Part shown: piece after piece, positions 13,011 to 14,281 of the stretch | How positions within the stretch are numbered: the first letter of the stretch is position 1 | How the letters are laid out: every line of letters begins with the position of its first letter | Origin: Lachnospiraceae bacterium | GTDB taxonomy: Bacteria; Bacillota; Clostridia; Lachnospirales; Lachnospiraceae | Length of the DNA stretch: 14,281 bases | Assembly (NCBI GenBank): GCA_016282215.1 | Contig: JAEEKC010000010.1 | Coordinates: 1-14,281 of the forward strand | Reading direction: 5' to 3' | Notes under the pieces: model-generated | What the model was told of the DNA's origin: nothing | The model's database searches: none | The model's input: only the letters and a program-made list of their open reading frames with translations | Position numbers and translations under genes: made by a program

Positions 13011-14281
13011 TTCTTCTCGTAGCGCGTCTCGGCCCATCTGCCGATCTTTGAAAACAGTCCCTTCTCCTGCCCCGGTACCAGGCTCTGCTTGGACAGCAGG
13101 AAATAAGGAAGCCTTCTGGTAAACCAGTCCAGATGAGCAAGGGAAAGGAAATAAAAGGCAATGCAGCCCGCAAAAAAACCAACTCCGAAATATCCCACAT
13201 CCCCATTTACGATCTGCAGGATTGTAAAGCCGGTACCGATGACGGAAAACATGGTGGAGCCGATCAGCGCCCCGGTGTAATCCTCAAAATACAGCTCGAT
13301 CAGCATCAGGGAATTTGCAATGGCATAGGTCCCGTAGCCGGCACATAAAAACTTATAAATGGCAATGGCATTCGAACTCATGCCGGGAAGGATCAGCTTA
13401 AAGACCGGCGGTCCGAGCACGATGAACAGCACCGTGGTAAACAGCTGCTTGCAGCCCAGGTATATGATCTCCCGCTGCAGCATATCGAGCATTTCCTTTC
13501 CCGCCAAATAAATATCGCCGATAGCACCCCTGTCCGTGAACAGCCCGTAGTAACTGCTGTACTTGGGATAAAAATTCACCTCCACGGAAACCACGAAACT
13601 GATGGTGCTCACCAGCAGGGAAAAGAACGCGATCAGCGCCGGGATCTCGTATTCCGGCGCATTGTAAAACAGCCCTTCCACCTGGATCTGCAGCGGTCCG
13701 AAATACATCACGATGATATGGGAGAAAAGTCCGAACCGCACCATAAATCCGCAAAGGGCCAACGTCGGATATTTGTCAAACCAGCGAAGAAAGGCAAAGC
13801 AGCTCCCCTCGCTTTTGGGGAAGTATTCCAGCATCAGGCGCAGGTAACGCACCGACAGGATCCCGTATCCGATGATGACGCAGAGGAACAGGCTTTCCAG
13901 GCTCGTCCAGCCAAACAGGACAAAGAGCAGCGCCAGCAAAAATGCGAACATCAGCGAGATCGCAAAGGAAAGCACGATCGCCTGAAAGTCCTTCAGCGCC
14001 GTCATATAGATCATTTCCGTCCATACCACGATCATGACCATGGCAAACCAGAGGCATAACAGGATATGCAAAAACTTTGCCCCGGAAAAGAGCAAAAATA
14101 CGCCGTAAGTGGCTATGCACACGATCAGTTCGAGAACGACACATCCGTAGAAGGATGGCATGATCTCTTCTTGCTTTTCCTCATAGATCCGGTCTGATAC
14201 AAATCTGGTCACCACCATATTAAAAATGGATGAGATCAGAAGGGACGCCAGAAGGGAATAGGTCAGCATGCAGTTGAGCAG
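12983..14281 (-). CDS. pelG: PelG-like exopolysaccharide transporter (5' end outside window)
   Basis: PelG is the polytopic inner-membrane protein of Pel polysaccharide systems, related to oligosaccharide flippases, and thought to form the export complex with the PelF glycosyltransferase and PelD/PelE. The visible 432 residues carry about eleven hydrophobic segments. The PelG signature TRFVSDRIYEEKQEEIMPSF lies near the start of the visible part. Further recognisable pieces are the FVVSVEVNFYPKYSSYYGLF stretch and a basic cytosolic C-terminus (HAKTKSMA). The frame is open through the window edge and the family N-terminus (a MAGIGFELRKL-like start) is missing, so a few tens of residues lie outside; the first internal Met at 14267-14269 is not the true start. 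It is the most upstream gene visible, 61 bases before the CotH gene. Confidence 0.88.
   Translation of the reverse strand: MLNCMLTYSLLASLLISSIFNMVVTRFVSDRIYEEKQEEIMPSFYGCVVLELIVCIATYGVFLLFSGAKFLHILLCLWFAMVMIVVWTEMIYMTALKDFQAIVLSFAISLMFAFLLALLFVLFGWTSLESLFLCVIIGYGILSVRYLRLMLEYFPKSEGSCFAFLRWFDKYPTLALCGFMVRFGLFSHIIVMYFGPLQIQVEGLFYNAPEYEIPALIAFFSLLVSTISFVVSVEVNFYPKYSSYYGLFTDRGAIGDIYLAGKEMLDMLQREIIYLGCKQLFTTVLFIVLGPPVFKLILPGMSSNAIAIYKFLCAGYGTYAIANSLMLIELYFEDYTGALIGSTMFSVIGTGFTILQIVNGDVGYFGVGFFAGCIAFYFLSLAHLDWFTRRLPYFLLSKQSLVPGQEKGLFSKIGRWAETRYEKKHAKTKSMA

Noticed and set aside
12922..13206. Upstream in-frame extension of the first CotH gene (95 residues)
   Set aside because: It overlaps the pelG 3' end on the same strand. 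The encoded residues are arginine-rich and irregular, and the lipoprotein signal peptide begins only at the later Met, so it is a shadow frame.
1..14281. CRISPR arrays, tRNA or rRNA genes, insertion sequences, prophage or toxin-antitoxin genes
   Set aside because: No regularly spaced repeats, transposase motifs, terminal inverted repeats or tRNA-like cloverleaf were seen; nearly all sequence is accounted for by the minus-strand genes.

Overview
Every gene supported here lies on the minus strand, so the window reads right to left. The base composition is moderate. Shine-Dalgarno sites are strong and purine-rich, and the ribosomal proteins are typical of Firmicutes. Together with a Pel-type polysaccharide locus carrying CotH, VTC and DUF4956 genes, this points to a Gram-positive Clostridia, most likely Lachnospiraceae. 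The family-level call is an inference from protein style and gene content.

Right part (14281 to about 6254): a tightly packed exopolysaccharide-type operon that begins outside the window. The order is pelG (5' end cut by the window edge), two paralogous CotH-kinase lipoproteins with C-terminal Fn3-like domains, a VTC-type polyphosphate polymerase domain protein, a DUF4956 membrane protein and a membrane-anchored DUF4832-type protein with a TIM-barrel-hydrolase look. Gaps are at most about 80 bases and two junctions overlap by 8 bases. PelG is the membrane transporter of Pel-type polysaccharide systems. The two lipoproteins and the DUF4832 protein should face outside, while the VTC protein is cytosolic and probably works with DUF4956. 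A putP-like sodium/proline symporter follows only 36 bases after the DUF4832 gene and may be the last gene of this transcript.

Middle (4237-4663): a 427-base gap. It holds a weak candidate terminator after putP, phased A-tracts, a good sigma-A-type promoter, and a transcribed leader of about 288 nt ahead of rpsJ. The leader has a GNRA-capped hairpin and a long-range inverted repeat (9 + 8 bp) that would close a large structured domain just upstream of the rpsJ ribosome binding site.

Left part (4236 to 1): the canonical start of the S10 ribosomal-protein operon, rpsJ-rplC-rplD-rplW-rplB-rpsS-rplV-rpsC, with rpsC cut by the left edge.

The observations most worth following are the phosphate-centred Pel-like locus as a whole, the Asp-to-Glu change at the predicted catalytic position of one CotH paralogue, the S10 leader RNA, and a roughly 50-bp tandem duplication spanning the 3' end of pelG.
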